Source of the DNA: Thiobacillus denitrificans DSM 12475
GTDB lineage: Bacteria; Pseudomonadota; Gammaproteobacteria; Burkholderiales; Thiobacillaceae
NCBI RefSeq assembly: GCF_000376425.1
Contig: NZ_AQWL01000011.1
Location: 1 to 64,000, forward strand
Reading direction: 5' to 3'
Length of the DNA: 64,000 nt
Positions 26,024 through 35,942 of the stretch are shown piece by piece. Numbering within the stretch: the first letter of the stretch is position 1; each line of letters starts with the position of its first letter. A program made the translations under genes and the position numbers. The notes below the pieces were generated by a model. The model did not search any database. It worked only from the letters and a program-made list of their open reading frames with translations, and was not told where the DNA came from.

Positions 26024-26669
26024 GCGCTGCCTGGACACGCTCCGGCACGGCGTGCTGGCAGCGGTGTTGTTGATGCATTTTGCGCATGCGGCAACCGATC
26101 TCAGCCTGGAAAGCGCGGACGCCGTCAACGAGGGGCAGCTGCACTTCCTCGAAACGCCGCCCGCCAAACCCCTCCATCATCACCAGAATCACATCCGCAT
26201 CGATACCGACAGCCTGGCTACCGGCTGGGTCGGGCTGTATCAGTGCCACGACCAGCTGGACGCCGTGCCGCTCCTGCAGATCACCTTCCGCGAGGACTTT
26301 GTGCGCGATCTCAAAATCGACCTCGCCCGCGGCATCGAACACGCCCAGGTCGAAGGTGCCAGCGTGCAGCTGCGCAATATCGAACCCGGTGCGCGGCTGT
26401 GCCTGTCTGCGCAAGCCCGTGCCCTGCGCAACACCGGAAACGGCTATTTCAGCCTGTTCAGCGGGCCCTACATGCGCAAATTTCTCGACGGCTATTACCC
26501 CATGCGAGTGACGCTCGACGTCGATTACCCCGCTGAGTCGCTCCAGCTGATCGACGCCAGCCCTGCGCAGCAACCCGGACTGAGTTTCGCCGAACGGCCC
26601 GGCAACATCCGGCTGGATGCCCTGTTCGAAGGCGAACTGCGCCTCCTGCTCCAGTTCGAACGCCACTGA
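25989..26669 (+). CDS. Exported hypothetical protein
   Basis: The GTG at 25,989, overlapping the NlpC gene by 35 bp, is the most economical start because it gives a signal peptide (MTFRPRLPRCNKRCLDTLRH then VLAAVLLMHFAHAA). The product is 226 residues. The mature part has paired cysteines (YQCHDQLD; ARLCLSAQ) and strands such as NHIRIDTDSLATGWVGLYQC. I do not recognise a family. Conservation beside an NlpC/P60 enzyme suggests an envelope role. The upstream frame extension to 25,854 is shadow coding. Confidence 0.6.
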   Translation: MTFRPRLPRCNKRCLDTLRHGVLAAVLLMHFAHAATDLSLESADAVNEGQLHFLETPPAKPLHHHQNHIRIDTDSLATGWVGLYQCHDQLDAVPLLQITFREDFVRDLKIDLARGIEHAQVEGASVQLRNIEPGARLCLSAQARALRNTGNGYFSLFSGPYMRKFLDGYYPMRVTLDVDYPAESLQLIDASPAQQPGLSFAERPGNIRLDALFEGELRLLLQFERH

Positions 26670-26701
26670 CCGATGCCGGATGATTATATTTACCATGTAT
26701 T

Positions 26702-26720
26702 GATAACCGTTCTCATTTTT
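26702..26720. promoter_or_regulatory. Fur-box-like site upstream of fbpA
   Basis: gataaccgttctcattttt matches about 12 of 19 positions of the classical Fur consensus, including both outer half-sites GATAA and TCATT. It lies about 40 bp before the fbpA ATG, in the only AT-rich stretch of the region, where a promoter would sit. Iron repression of fbpABC through Fur would be expected. Confidence 0.5.
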
Positions 26721-26760
26721 AGTACGATCGCACGCATCGACCCAACCGAGAAAACCCGAG

Positions 26761-27774
26761 ATGAAACCGATCCTGACCCGGCTGCTTGCCGCCCTGGCAT
26801 TCACCGCCGCCACCCTGCCTGCGCTGGCCGAGGAAGTCGTGGTGTATTCCGCGCGTAACGAGCAGCTCATCAAACCCTTGTTCGACGCCTATACCCGCGA
26901 TACCGGCGTACAAATCAAGTTCATCACCGACAAGGAAGGACCGCTGATGGCGCGCCTGAAAGCCGAGGGTAAGAACACGCCGGCCGACATGCTGCTGACC
27001 GTCGACGCTGGCAACCTGTGGCAGGCGTCCGAAGAGGGCCTGCTGCGCCCGATCCAGTCGAAAATCCTGCAAGCCAACGTGCCGGCCCATCTGCGCGACC
27101 CTGACAGCGAGTGGTTCGGCCTGTCGGTGCGCGCCCGCACCATCGTGTACAACACCGGCAAGGTAAAACCGGCCGAGCTGTCGACCTACGAGGATCTGGC
27201 CAAGCCGCAATGGAAAGGCCGCCTCTGTCTGCGCACCTCGAAAAAGGTCTACAACCAGAGCCTGGTAGCGATGATGATCACCGAATACGGCGAAGGCAAA
27301 ACCGAAGACATGGTGCGTGGCTGGGTCGACAACCTGGCGACCTCGCCCTTTCCCGACGACACCAAGGCAATGGAAGCGGTGGCTGCCGGCCAGTGCGACG
27401 TCACGCTGGTCAACACCTATTATTTCGGCCGCCTGATGGAGAAGAGCCCCAATCTGCCGCTGGCGATTTTCTGGCCCAACCAGAATCTGAAAAACAAGGC
27501 GGCCGGCGTGCACGTCAACATCTCCGGTGCCGGGGTCACGCGCCATGCCAAGAACCCGGCCGGCGCGCAGAAACTGATCGAATGGCTGTCGTCCGACAAG
27601 GCGCAAAACCTGTTCGCCGACGTCAACCTGGAATACCCGGTCAATCCGAAAGTGTCGCCCGACAAGACGGTCGCAGCCTGGGGCGGCTTCAAGCAGAACC
27701 TGATCAACGTAAAAGAGGCTGGCAGCCTGCAGACCAAGGCCGTAAAATTGATGGATCGCGCCGGCTACAAATAA
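26761..27774 (+). CDS. fbpA: Fe(III) ABC transporter substrate-binding protein FbpA
   Basis: This 337-residue periplasmic protein has a signal peptide (through TLPALA at residue about 21) and mature start [16 protein letters not shown], typical of FbpA/FutA/SfuA ferric-binding proteins. The C-lobe NTYYFGRL segment supplies the adjacent tyrosines that bind iron. It is followed by a terminator-like hairpin before the permease gene, which would make FbpA more abundant than the membrane parts. The Fur-like site upstream supports iron regulation. Confidence 0.93.
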   Translation: MKPILTRLLAALAFTAATLPALAEEVVVYSARNEQLIKPLFDAYTRDTGVQIKFITDKEGPLMARLKAEGKNTPADMLLTVDAGNLWQASEEGLLRPIQSKILQANVPAHLRDPDSEWFGLSVRARTIVYNTGKVKPAELSTYEDLAKPQWKGRLCLRTSKKVYNQSLVAMMITEYGEGKTEDMVRGWVDNLATSPFPDDTKAMEAVAAGQCDVTLVNTYYFGRLMEKSPNLPLAIFWPNQNLKNKAAGVHVNISGAGVTRHAKNPAGAQKLIEWLSSDKAQNLFADVNLEYPVNPKVSPDKTVAAWGGFKQNLINVKEAGSLQTKAVKLMDRAGYK

Positions 27775-27810
27775 GCATCCATCTTGTCTGACACTGTTGC
27801 AGTTCCAACA

Positions 27811-27839
27811 AAAGCGCCCTCAGCGGGCGTTTTTGTTTT
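27811..27839 (+). terminator. Intra-operon hairpin/terminator between fbpA and fbpB
   Basis: CGCCC (27,815-27,819), loop tcagc and GGGCG (27,825-27,829) are followed by TTTTT and flanked by an A-run. This is a short intrinsic-terminator shape, 37 bp after the fbpA stop. Partial termination would set the ratio of binding protein to permease. The permease frame can be read through it from a TTG at 27,784, but that reading (KAPSAGVF) is what a terminator gives when translated. Confidence 0.65.
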
Positions 27840-29460
27840 GCCTGACGCCCGCCCCCGCATCGGCGGCTGGATGCTGTTCGCCCTGGCGGTCGCCGCGCTG
27901 GTGCTGGTGCCGGTGGCGGTCACCTTCTCCTCGTTCGCCCAGGTCGAGGGCGACATCCTCGCTCACCTGACCGAGTTCGTGCTGCCCGAACTGGTGGGCA
28001 ACACGCTGTGGCTGGTGCTCGGGGTGGCAGTCGGCGTCGGCGTACTGGGCGTGTCGCTGGCCTGGCTCACGGCGATGTGCGAATTTCCCGGCCGCCGCCT
28101 GTTCGACTGGGCGTTGCTGCTGCCGCTGGCACTGCCCGCCTACGTCACTGCCTTCGTCGCGATCGGCCTCTTGGACTTCACCGGCCCGCTGCAGACCTGG
28201 CTGCGCGAAGGCTGGGGCCTCACCGGCCTGCCCGAAATCCGCTCGCGTGGCGGCGTCATCCTGGTGATGTCGCTGGCGCTCTATCCCTATGTTTATCTCA
28301 TTGCAAAAAATGCCTTCGCCACCCAGGGCGCGATCGCGCTGGAAGCGGCGCAGTCGCTCGGACTCTCCCGCACCCAGGGCTTCTTCCGGGTGGCGCTGCC
28401 GATGGCGCGGCCGTGGATCGCCGCCGGGATGATGCTGGCGCTGATGGAAACCCTGGCCGATTTCGGCACCATGGCGATCTTCAACTACGACACCTTCACC
28501 ACTGCCATCTACAAGGCCTGGTACAGCCTGTTCTCGCTGCCGGCAGCGGCGCAGCTGGCCTCGATCCTGATCCTGTTCGTGCTGGTCGCGGTGGTGTTCG
28601 AGCAGCGCTCGCGCACCCGGATGCGCTACGGCACGGTGGGCCGCAGCGCCGCTTCTCGACGTATCAAGCTGTCGCCGGCGCTGGCCGGGCTGGCCCTGCT
28701 GTATGCCGGTGCAGTACTGGCGGTGGCCTTTCTCATTCCGATCACGCAACTGGCACTGTGGACACGCGACGTCATCGCCGACGATCTCGATAGCCGCTAC
28801 TGGGCATTTGCCTGGCATTCGGTGCTGCTGGCCGGCATGGGCGCGCTGATGGTGGTGGCCATGGCGTTGCTGCTCGCCTATGCCGGGCGCCAGCGCCCCG
28901 GTACGGTGATGATGTGGGTGCAGCGCCTCGCCACCCTCGGCTATGCCTTCCCCGGCGCGGTGCTGGCGGTGGGCCTGTTCATCCCGGTGGCGGCGCTGGA
29001 CAACTGGCTGATCGACACCGGCCGCGCCTGGTTCGGCTTCGACGGCAGCGAAATCCTCAAGGGCACGCTGCTGGTGATGCTGCTGGCCTACCTGGTGCGC
29101 TTTCTCGCGGTAGGCTTCGGCCCCATCGACAGCGGACTGCACCGCATCACCCGCAACGTCGACGAAGCCGCGCGCAACCTGGGCACCGGCGCGGCTGGCC
29201 TGCTCACCCGCATCCACCTTCCCATGTTACGCGCCAGCCTGCTGACCGCCGGAGCGCTGGCCTTCGTCGACATCATGAAGGAAATGCCGATCACCCTGAT
29301 GACCCGCCCGTTCGGCTGGGACACGCTGGCGGTACGGGTATTCGAGATGACCGCGGAAGGCGAATGGGAGCGCGCCGCGCTGCCTTCGCTCGCCATTGTC
29401 GTTGCCGGTATCATCCCCATCATTCTCATGACCTGGCGCGGAGCGCATTCCCATGGCTGA
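27838..29460 (+). CDS. fbpB: Fe(III) ABC transporter permease FbpB
   Basis: This is a double-length permease of about 540 residues with two copies of the binding-protein-dependent transport domain, about 12 membrane helices in all. EAA-type loops are seen in EAAQSLGLSRTQGFFRVALPM and EAARNLGTGAAGLLTRIHLPM, where the ATPase docks. Starts at 27,784 (TTG), 27,838 (TTG) and 27,871 (ATG) are possible. I favour one of the latter two because the first places a terminator hairpin inside the gene. It overlaps fbpC by 8 bp. Confidence 0.9.
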   Translation: MPDARPRIGGWMLFALAVAALVLVPVAVTFSSFAQVEGDILAHLTEFVLPELVGNTLWLVLGVAVGVGVLGVSLAWLTAMCEFPGRRLFDWALLLPLALPAYVTAFVAIGLLDFTGPLQTWLREGWGLTGLPEIRSRGGVILVMSLALYPYVYLIAKNAFATQGAIALEAAQSLGLSRTQGFFRVALPMARPWIAAGMMLALMETLADFGTMAIFNYDTFTTAIYKAWYSLFSLPAAAQLASILILFVLVAVVFEQRSRTRMRYGTVGRSAASRRIKLSPALAGLALLYAGAVLAVAFLIPITQLALWTRDVIADDLDSRYWAFAWHSVLLAGMGALMVVAMALLLAYAGRQRPGTVMMWVQRLATLGYAFPGAVLAVGLFIPVAALDNWLIDTGRAWFGFDGSEILKGTLLVMLLAYLVRFLAVGFGPIDSGLHRITRNVDEAARNLGTGAAGLLTRIHLPMLRASLLTAGALAFVDIMKEMPITLMTRPFGWDTLAVRVFEMTAEGEWERAALPSLAIVVAGIIPIILMTWRGAHSHG

Positions 29461-30520
29461 GTTGATCCTCGATTCGGTTTCGCAGTCGTACGCCAAGCGG
29501 CAAATCATCGCCGACCTCACCTTCACCCTGCCGGAAGGCGCGATCGGCTGCCTGCTGGGCCCGTCGGGGTGCGGCAAGACCACGGCGCTGCGCTGCATCT
29601 CCGGCTTCGAGCCGATCCAGAGCGGCGAAATCCGTATCGGTGGCGAAGTCGTCAGCCGCCCCGGCTGGATGCTGGCCGCCGAAAAACGCCGCATCGGCAT
29701 GGTGTTCCAGGACTACGCGCTGTTTCCACACCTCAGCGTGGCCGACAACGTCGGCTTCGGCCTGCGCAACGACGCCAGGGCCGCACGCCAGGCGCGTATC
29801 GACGAACTGCTCGTATTGGTGGGACTGTCGGCCCACGCCGATCAGTACCCCCATCAACTATCCGGCGGCCAGCAGCAGCGCGTGGCACTGGCGCGCGCGC
29901 TGGCGCCGCGGCCGCGCCTGATCCTGATGGACGAGCCGTTCTCCAACCTCGACGTGGAACTGCGCGAACGCCTGTCGCTCGAGGTACGCGACATTCTCAA
30001 GCGCGAAGCCACCACCGCGCTCATCGTGACCCACGACCAGCACGAGGCGTTTGCGCTGGCCGACTGGGTCGGCGTGATGCACCAGGGCCGCATCCAGCAA
30101 TGGGATACGCCCTACAACCTGTACCACGAACCGGGCAACCGCTTCGTCGCCGATTTCGTCGGCCAGGGTGCGCTGGTGCCGGGAGAGGTGATCAACGACC
30201 ATCAGGTGGAGATCGAGCTCGGCGTACTGGAAGGGCACATCCCGGTCGAATGCGACGCCAGCGGCTGCGAGCACTGCGTGCGCAACTGCCACGTCGACGT
30301 ACTGCTGCGCCCGGACGACATCATCCACGACGACGACAGCCTGCTGCTGGCCGAGGTCGAAAACAAGGCCTTCCGCGGCGCCGATTTCCTCTACACGCTG
30401 AAACTGCCGAGCGGCCAGCACGCCCTGTCGCTGGTGCCCTCGCACCACAACCATGCCATTGGCGAAAAGATCGGCATCAAGCTGGCGGTCGACCACGTCG
30501 TGGCGTTCCGGCGCGAATAA
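29453..30520 (+). CDS. fbpC: Fe(III) ABC transporter ATPase FbpC
   Basis: This 355-residue ATPase has Walker [13 protein letters not shown]-loop [11 protein letters not shown], signature [15 protein letters not shown], Walker [13 protein letters not shown] and H-loop IVTHDQHEA. The C-terminal regulatory domain (about 240-355) carries an unusual cysteine group, C-x4-C-x2-C-x3-C in [15 protein letters not shown], which could bind iron or an Fe-S cluster and sense import status. It energises uptake through FbpB. The hybrid kinase gene starts 12 bp downstream. Confidence 0.93.
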   Translation: MAELILDSVSQSYAKRQIIADLTFTLPEGAIGCLLGPSGCGKTTALRCISGFEPIQSGEIRIGGEVVSRPGWMLAAEKRRIGMVFQDYALFPHLSVADNVGFGLRNDARAARQARIDELLVLVGLSAHADQYPHQLSGGQQQRVALARALAPRPRLILMDEPFSNLDVELRERLSLEVRDILKREATTALIVTHDQHEAFALADWVGVMHQGRIQQWDTPYNLYHEPGNRFVADFVGQGALVPGEVINDHQVEIELGVLEGHIPVECDASGCEHCVRNCHVDVLLRPDDIIHDDDSLLLAEVENKAFRGADFLYTLKLPSGQHALSLVPSHHNHAIGEKIGIKLAVDHVVAFRRE

Positions 30521-30531
30521 TCCTCCAGCCC

Positions 30532-33051
30532 ATGCTGCCCTCTCCGCTGCGCGGCTTGCTGTTCAATGTGGGGCTTGGTTTCACCTCCGCCCTGTTGCTG
30601 ATGCTGGCGGTGATCGGGCTGGGGGTCACCCAGATGGAGCATCTGAACGCCGAGCTGGCCAATGTGGTTTCGGTCAACAACGTCAAGACCCGGCTGGCCT
30701 CGCGCATGCGCGACTCCATTCGCGACCGGCAGATGCTGATGCACAACATCGTAATCGCCGTCGATCCCTGGGAAAAGGACGCGCTCTTCATGCAATTCCA
30801 GGATTACGGCGAACGCTACGCCAAGGACCGCGGCCAGTTGGGCACCATGCTCAGCACGCCGGACGAGAAACTGTTGATGGATGAACTCGACGTCCTCACC
30901 TCCTTCAACCAGCCGATCATGTTCAACGTGGTCCAGGCGGCTCTCGACGAGAACAATTACAGCGCCCTCAAGCAGTTGCAGGAGGAGGCCATTCCCCTGC
31001 AAAACGAGTTGATGGAATCGCTCAACAACATGACCAGCCTGCAGCGCGAGGCCAACGAAGCGGCGCTCGGCAAAACCTTCACCGCCTATCAGGCCACCCG
31101 CAACCTGATGCTGGTGCTGGGCATCAGCGCAACCCTGCTGGCGACCCTGGTTGCGGTTCTGGTCAGCCGCCGCATGCTGACGCAGACGCGCCAACTCGAA
31201 ACTGAAAAGCAGAAATACCAGACCCTGTTCGAAACCAACTCTGATGCCGTCGTCATTCTCGACGACAAGGGTTTCACCGACTGCAACCCCGCCACGCTAT
31301 CGCTGTTCGGCATGGATTCGGTCGCCACCTTCCTCGGCAAATCCATCTCCCAGCTCGGCACCCCGCTCCAGGCCCATGGCATGAGCGCCCACGATCACGC
31401 CATGCAGGCGATCCGCCAGGCACGCAGCCAGGGACATGCGGTGATGGACTGGCAGGGGCGGCGCCAGGACGGCTCCGTGTTCTCGGCCGAGATCGCCATG
31501 CACGCAATGCAACTGGAAGGCAGGCCGGTGATCCAGGCGATCATGCGCGACGTGTCCGAACGCCGCGCCGCCGAGGCCGCCAAGGAAGCGGCGCGCGAAG
31601 CCGCCCTGCAAATGGCGCATGCCAAATCGGGGTTCATCGCCAACGTCAGCCATGAAATCCGCACCCCCATGCACGGCATCCTGGGGATGAGCGGATTGCT
31701 GCTGAAAACCCCGCTCGACGGACAGCAGCGCGAATACGTGGCAACCCTGAAAAGCTCGGCGGAAGGCCTGCTTACCATCATCAACGACATCCTCGACTTT
31801 TCCAAAATCGAGGCCGGCAAACTGGACATCGAGCAGGTCGCCTTCTCGCCGGCAACGCTGGCGCAGGGCGTAGCCACGCTGTTCCAGGCGCGCGCACTGG
31901 AAAAGAACCTGCACCTGAAGCTGACCCTGCCCGAAGCGCTGCCCGCCGCCCTGCTGGGCGACCCTACGCGTATCCGCCAGATCCTGCTCAACCTAGTCGA
32001 CAACGCCATCAAGTTCACGCACCAGGGCGAAGTCGAGTTGCGCGCGGAATTCGAGACGGTGGAAGGAGCAGTCAATTGTCTGTTCACCGTCCGGGACAGC
32101 GGCATCGGCATGAACGCCGAAACGCAGGCGCGCCTATTCCAGGCCTTTTCACAAGCCGACTCGTCGACCACGCGACGTTACGGCGGCACCGGCCTGGGGC
32201 TCGCTGTCAGCAGCCAGCTCGCTGAATTGATGGGTGGACAGCTCACAGTCGAGAGCGAGCCCGGTAAGGGCAGCCGCTTCAGTTTGGCGCTGCGCCTGCC
32301 GACAACGACGCTGCCGCTGGTTGAGCTGCCGACGCAGGCCGCCATCCGGCTGCAGGGGCGCATCCTGGCTGTGGAAGACCATCCGGTGAACCAGAAAATG
32401 CTGGCGCACCAGCTACGCGAAATGGGTCTGCAATATGCCATTGCGGCCAGCGGAACGCAGGCACTGGACATGCTGGAGAAGGAGCGGTTCGATCTGGTGC
32501 TGATGGACTGGCAAATGCCGGAAATGGACGGGCTGGACGCCACCCGGCAGATCCGCCGGCTGCCGACCGACGTCCGCCATATCCCCGTCATCGCGCTGAC
32601 CGCCAATGCCAACACCGATTTCCGCGAAGTCTGCCTCGCGGCCGGGGCGAACGATTATATGAGCAAGCCCTATACCGAGGCTGCGCTGGCGGCATTGCTG
32701 AAGCAATGGCTGCCGCAGGCCAGACCTGCCGCCCCCCCCGTTCCGCTGCTCGACCTGCCCGCCCTGCACGCACGTTACCCAGGCAATCCGGAACTGGTGA
32801 ACGATCTGGCCACGGTCTTCGCCAGCACCACCGAAGCCAGCCTGGCGGCGCTGAAGCGCGCGATCGGGCAGGGCCATATCGAAGCATGCCGCAAGGAAGC
32901 CCATGCCCTGAAAGGCGCTGCAGCCAGCGTGATGGCCACGGCCATCCAGCAAGGTGCCGCCCGTATCGAAAGCAGCGTGCAAAGGGGCGACTTCACCGCC
33001 GCCGCCACCGAACTGGCGGCGCTGGAAAACACCTTTCGCAGCCATGCCTGA
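30532..33051 (+). CDS. Hybrid sensor histidine kinase with REC and Hpt domains
   Basis: This 839-residue protein has a membrane helix at about 12-32, a helical periplasmic sensor (4HB/CHASE3-like, [14 protein letters not shown]) and a second membrane helix at about 190-212. A PAS domain follows (about 225-345), then HisKA with the phosphorylated His in [14 protein letters not shown] (about 373) and an HATPase with DSGIGM and [10 protein letters not shown]. The receiver domain has its Asp in [13 protein letters not shown] (about 658), and Hpt reads [12 protein letters not shown] (about 792). It is a complete phosphorelay in one chain. It sits 12 bp after fbpC, suggesting cotranscription with iron uptake. 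No DNA-binding output partner is adjacent. Confidence 0.92.
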   Translation: MLPSPLRGLLFNVGLGFTSALLLMLAVIGLGVTQMEHLNAELANVVSVNNVKTRLASRMRDSIRDRQMLMHNIVIAVDPWEKDALFMQFQDYGERYAKDRGQLGTMLSTPDEKLLMDELDVLTSFNQPIMFNVVQAALDENNYSALKQLQEEAIPLQNELMESLNNMTSLQREANEAALGKTFTAYQATRNLMLVLGISATLLATLVAVLVSRRMLTQTRQLETEKQKYQTLFETNSDAVVILDDKGFTDCNPATLSLFGMDSVATFLGKSISQLGTPLQAHGMSAHDHAMQAIRQARSQGHAVMDWQGRRQDGSVFSAEIAMHAMQLEGRPVIQAIMRDVSERRAAEAAKEAAREAALQMAHAKSGFIANVSHEIRTPMHGILGMSGLLLKTPLDGQQREYVATLKSSAEGLLTIINDILDFSKIEAGKLDIEQVAFSPATLAQGVATLFQARALEKNLHLKLTLPEALPAALLGDPTRIRQILLNLVDNAIKFTHQGEVELRAEFETVEGAVNCLFTVRDSGIGMNAETQARLFQAFSQADSSTTRRYGGTGLGLAVSSQLAELMGGQLTVESEPGKGSRFSLALRLPTTTLPLVELPTQAAIRLQGRILAVEDHPVNQKMLAHQLREMGLQYAIAASGTQALDMLEKERFDLVLMDWQMPEMDGLDATRQIRRLPTDVRHIPVIALTANANTDFREVCLAAGANDYMSKPYTEAALAALLKQWLPQARPAAPPVPLLDLPALHARYPGNPELVNDLATVFASTTEASLAALKRAIGQGHIEACRKEAHALKGAAASVMATAIQQGAARIESSVQRGDFTAAATELAALENTFRSHA

Positions 33052-33116
33052 CCGCGCATTGACGCGCGCGCTGCAGCGTGCGTAGGATGAGAAGGTCACA
33101 GTCCAGGAGACACGCC

Positions 33117-33842
33117 ATGCTGCGCATCCTTTCATTCCCATTCGTTCTCGCCTGGCTTTGCAGCCTGCCGGCGTTCGCTGCCGAGCCGCCCGCTCCCCCA
33201 GTCGACCGCAATCCGCAGGGTGCGCCAGCGCAGGGCTGGATCGGTGTAGAACCGACGCCCTACGGCCCGATGCTGATCCAGCAGGCATCACCGCCACCTT
33301 ATCGGGACTACCAGATGAATCGCATTCTGACGCCCGAGGAAAAGAAACGCTGGCGGCAGACGATGATGCCCATGATGGCCAACATGGCGCAGATGGATCC
33401 GCGTGAAACGATGAACTATTTCACCGTCAAGTACAAAGCCAAACCGGGCGTGTCGTTCGATGAAGTGGTCGAATCGATGATGCTGCGCGCCAACCAGGTG
33501 AATCTGAAACACGTCGGCAGCAATTTGATGTGGAAGGATTTCCAGACCGTCCTGGGAGACAACAACGCGCCACGCGTCGAAGTGTTCAGTTTCTGCGACA
33601 TCGCGATTGGCCGCGAACTGCTGAAGATCATCCCGGAAATGGTGGTTTTTCTTCCCTGTCGCATCGCGGTGATGGAAGACGCCGACAAAAACATCTGGGT
33701 GATGATGATGGACTGGGATGTGACCGCGCTGCAGCTGGTAGGCAACCAGAAGGGCATCCCTGAGGAACTGCGCAAAGATGCCATCACGATCCGCGAAAAG
33801 ATGGAAAACGTGATGCGCGCCGGCGCCAATGGCGAACTCTGA
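33117..33842 (+). CDS. Exported DUF302-family protein
   Basis: The ATG at 33,117 has a ccaggaga ribosome site. The 241-residue protein has a signal peptide (MLRILSFPFVLAWLCSLPAFA), a Pro-rich linker and a DUF302-like domain. That domain shows FDEVVESMMLRANQVNLKHVGSN, then VEVFSFCDIAIGRELLKIIPEM and LPCRIAVMED, the usual pattern of an alpha-beta sandwich with a conserved Cys. Function of the domain is unknown; some members are linked to sulfur or thiol metabolism. It overlaps the following gene by 14 bp. Confidence 0.75.
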   Translation: MLRILSFPFVLAWLCSLPAFAAEPPAPPVDRNPQGAPAQGWIGVEPTPYGPMLIQQASPPPYRDYQMNRILTPEEKKRWRQTMMPMMANMAQMDPRETMNYFTVKYKAKPGVSFDEVVESMMLRANQVNLKHVGSNLMWKDFQTVLGDNNAPRVEVFSFCDIAIGRELLKIIPEMVVFLPCRIAVMEDADKNIWVMMMDWDVTALQLVGNQKGIPEELRKDAITIREKMENVMRAGANGEL

Positions 33843-34917
33843 GTTTTCAATTCGCCGAATGCGGTCGCCTGCTCCGAACCCCATGCCGCTGCCCTGCCAT
33901 CCGTTCGTCTCCGCTGCGCCGCTGCAACAAGGTTTTGCCGACGGACTGGCCGCGATGCTGGAAAAGCATTCAGGACTGGGCGCCTACATCCTCGTGCTGG
34001 CCAATGCCGCCTACGACCCGAAGCTGTGGGCGCAGCTCTCGCCGGCACTGTCGGCACGGCATGCCGAACTCGCCACCGCACTCACGGACACGCTCCGGAA
34101 CGGCCAGGCGCTCACCGAACCGGATGATGACGTGCAGGTCTTTCTCAAGCTCCTCGCCATCGGCTTCGATCATCTGAGGGCCATGGAAAGCCGCCATGCC
34201 GGGCCATGGGCGCTGCTCTTCAACCCCATCCGTGCGCTGCGCCCGCCGCGCAGCAGCGGAATGAAGTTTGAAAGCCTGCTGTGTCCCTTCGACACCTCCG
34301 GTTTCCATTTCAACAAACCGTTTCTCGCCAAGGAAGTTTTCTGGGAGGGCGAACTTGCCGGCAAACCGGCGCGCCTGCTGTACAACAAATTCCCTTTCGC
34401 CCGTCTGCACGGCTTGCTGGTGCCGGAGCCCTTGCGCCAGGCGCCGCAATATCTCACACCGGAACTGCACGGCTGGGCCTGGGACGTCTGTGCGCAGTCC
34501 AGCGTGCCCGGCCTGTGCCTCGGCTACAACAGCACCGGCGCCGGCGCGTCGGTCAACCACCTGCATTTCCAGAGCTTCGTGCAAACAACTCCGCTGCCGA
34601 TACAGGATGCCTGTTTTTCCCACAATGGCGGTGTCAAGCCCTATCCGCTGCCCTGCCGGTGTTTCACCGATGCCGAGCACGCATGGATTCATCTCGACGA
34701 ATTGCATCAACGCAACCTCCCCTACAACCTCATCTACAGCAAGGGGGGGCTTCACCTCGTTGCACGCGTACCGCAGGACAGCAGCACTCTCAGTCCGCAA
34801 AACCGCGGCTATGGCTGGAGCGAAATGGCTGGCGCCGTCACCCTGTTCAGCCGGGAGGCGTTTGAAGGCTTGAATGCGGCGGCGTTTGAGGCGGAACTGG
34901 CGAGCTTTGCACCCTGA
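33829..34917 (+). CDS. HIT-superfamily phosphorylase-like protein
   Basis: The frame is 362 residues. Starts at 33,859 or 33,883 (MPLPCHPFVSAAPLQQGFAD) are also possible and none has a good ribosome site. The core resembles GalT/Ap4A-phosphorylase/GDP-glucose phosphorylase proteins: LLYNKFPFARLHGLLVPEP corresponds to the family's 'NKFPF-x5-L-VP' strand, and GASVNHLHFQSF gives the H-x-H-x-Q catalytic triad core with His as nucleophile. It likely cleaves or transfers a nucleotidyl group from an unidentified substrate. Confidence 0.7.
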   Translation: MANSEFSIRRMRSPAPNPMPLPCHPFVSAAPLQQGFADGLAAMLEKHSGLGAYILVLANAAYDPKLWAQLSPALSARHAELATALTDTLRNGQALTEPDDDVQVFLKLLAIGFDHLRAMESRHAGPWALLFNPIRALRPPRSSGMKFESLLCPFDTSGFHFNKPFLAKEVFWEGELAGKPARLLYNKFPFARLHGLLVPEPLRQAPQYLTPELHGWAWDVCAQSSVPGLCLGYNSTGAGASVNHLHFQSFVQTTPLPIQDACFSHNGGVKPYPLPCRCFTDAEHAWIHLDELHQRNLPYNLIYSKGGLHLVARVPQDSSTLSPQNRGYGWSEMAGAVTLFSREAFEGLNAAAFEAELASFAP

Positions 34918-34923
34918 AAGGGG

Positions 34924-34976
34924 GCGATGTGTCCTTATTATCACCGGGCCCAAACGGACCATAACCCACACATCGC
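34924..34976. repeat. Inverted repeat upstream of the frameshifted gene
   Basis: GCGATGTGT (34,924-34,932) and ACACATCGC (34,968-34,976) are perfect complements separated by 35 nt that themselves contain gggccc. It begins 7 bp after the HIT-like gene stop. It may end that transcript or mark a regulatory site for the gene at 35,031; no T-run is present. Confidence 0.4.
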
Positions 34977-35030
34977 CGTGTCAAGATCCCACCGATAAGC
35001 TCCTCCGGCCCTACCTGAGGAGAAACGGCC

Positions 35031-35461
35031 ATGCGCGAAAGAATGCATGCCCTGACGCTGATGCGCGCGCTGAGCGCAGCTTTCCCTTCGGCTACCTCAG
35101 CCATCAGCATTGCAGGTGCCAATGGTCCATTTGCCTCCCTTCCTGCAGTGGCCACCTCCATTACGGGCGCAGACGGTCCGCTTGCACCTGCCGCTGACTA
35201 CGCCCTGCCCTACCGTGCCGCTGGCATTTTGATTTATCCGCGATCGATCTTGGTGCCGGCATCACGCTCCGCTTCGATTCGCAGATGCAGCGCGTGAAGC
35301 TGCTTTCGCTGGGCACCATCATGATCGCCGGCGTGATCGATACCACTGGAATCAACCTTGCACGGGAAGCGCCAGGGCAAGGTCTTATCTCGGGTTCGAT
35401 CTCGACGGACACCTTTTCGCTTATGGCGCCTCCGACGGGGGCGATCACGTGCGTGCAGTAA
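35031..35461 (+). pseudogene. Frameshifted secreted/surface protein gene
   Basis: An ATG at 35,031 with a gaggag site opens a frame reading MRERMHALTLMRAL... then GADGPLAPAADYALPYRAAGI. Sense is then lost, but the frame open from 35,198 continues it: FDLSAIDLGAGITLRFD, then LLSLGTIMIAGVID and SGSISTDTFSLMAP to a stop at 35,461. Inserting one T into the TTTT at 35,227-35,230 joins the two as GI-FDLSAID. The restored ~143-residue product has the 'GxDGxxxPxxxxxLP...FDxxxIxLxAGxTLxF' pattern of secreted beta-rich proteins such as PEP-CTERM or haemagglutinin-like N-terminal domains. It may be a true frameshift or a sequencing error. Confidence 0.55.
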
Positions 35462-35556
35462 AAGCGTATTTATACGTATTACAGCCCTCACTCGGATGCC
35501 TTATAAAAACCGCTCGCAGCGTATTTTTTTGCGATAACCCTCAAAGGAGACAAGAC

Positions 35557-35775
35557 ATGCCGTTTATCAATATCAAGATTATCGAAGGGGTTTTTACCGA
35601 CGCGCAGAAGCAGGAAATCATCAAAAAAATGACGGATACCATGGTCTCGATCGAAGGCGAGAACATGCGGGGGGTGACCTGGACGGTAATCGAGGAAGTT
35701 AAGAGCGGAGACTGGGGTATCGGTGGAAAAGGATTGACGTCTGAGGACGTCAAATCGCTGGCTGCGGGTAAATAG
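35557..35775 (+). CDS. 4-oxalocrotonate tautomerase-family protein
   Basis: This 72-residue protein starts MPFINIKIIEGVFTDAQKQEII. Removal of Met exposes Pro1, the catalytic base of the tautomerase superfamily. The length and the MTDTMVSIEGENMRGVTWTVIEEV helix-strand unit match 4-OT monomers, which assemble as hexamers. An aaaggaga ribosome site is well placed. There is no meta-cleavage pathway nearby, so the substrate is unknown. Confidence 0.88.
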   Translation: MPFINIKIIEGVFTDAQKQEIIKKMTDTMVSIEGENMRGVTWTVIEEVKSGDWGIGGKGLTSEDVKSLAAGK

Positions 35776-35942
35776 TGTTTCCCGCCGCAGACAGATAGGC
35801 TTCCCGGGCAACGAGCCAAAGTCTCTCGACAGGCAACGCAAACGCTCTATCGATAGGTAACTCGAACCAGTAGAAAATTTGAGTGATTACCCTTAGGCTT
35901 GCGAAACTCGTGCCCGGGGCCGGCCTCTGCAAAGAACCTCGC

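Noticed and set aside
27820-29217. A 465-codon minus-strand frame opposite fbpB
   Set aside because: Low-complexity His/Gln/Arg-rich antisense of a membrane protein, with no ribosome site.
29569-30531. An upstream extension of the hybrid kinase frame
   Set aside because: It lies entirely inside fbpC in another frame; the kinase starts at 30,532 with a membrane helix.
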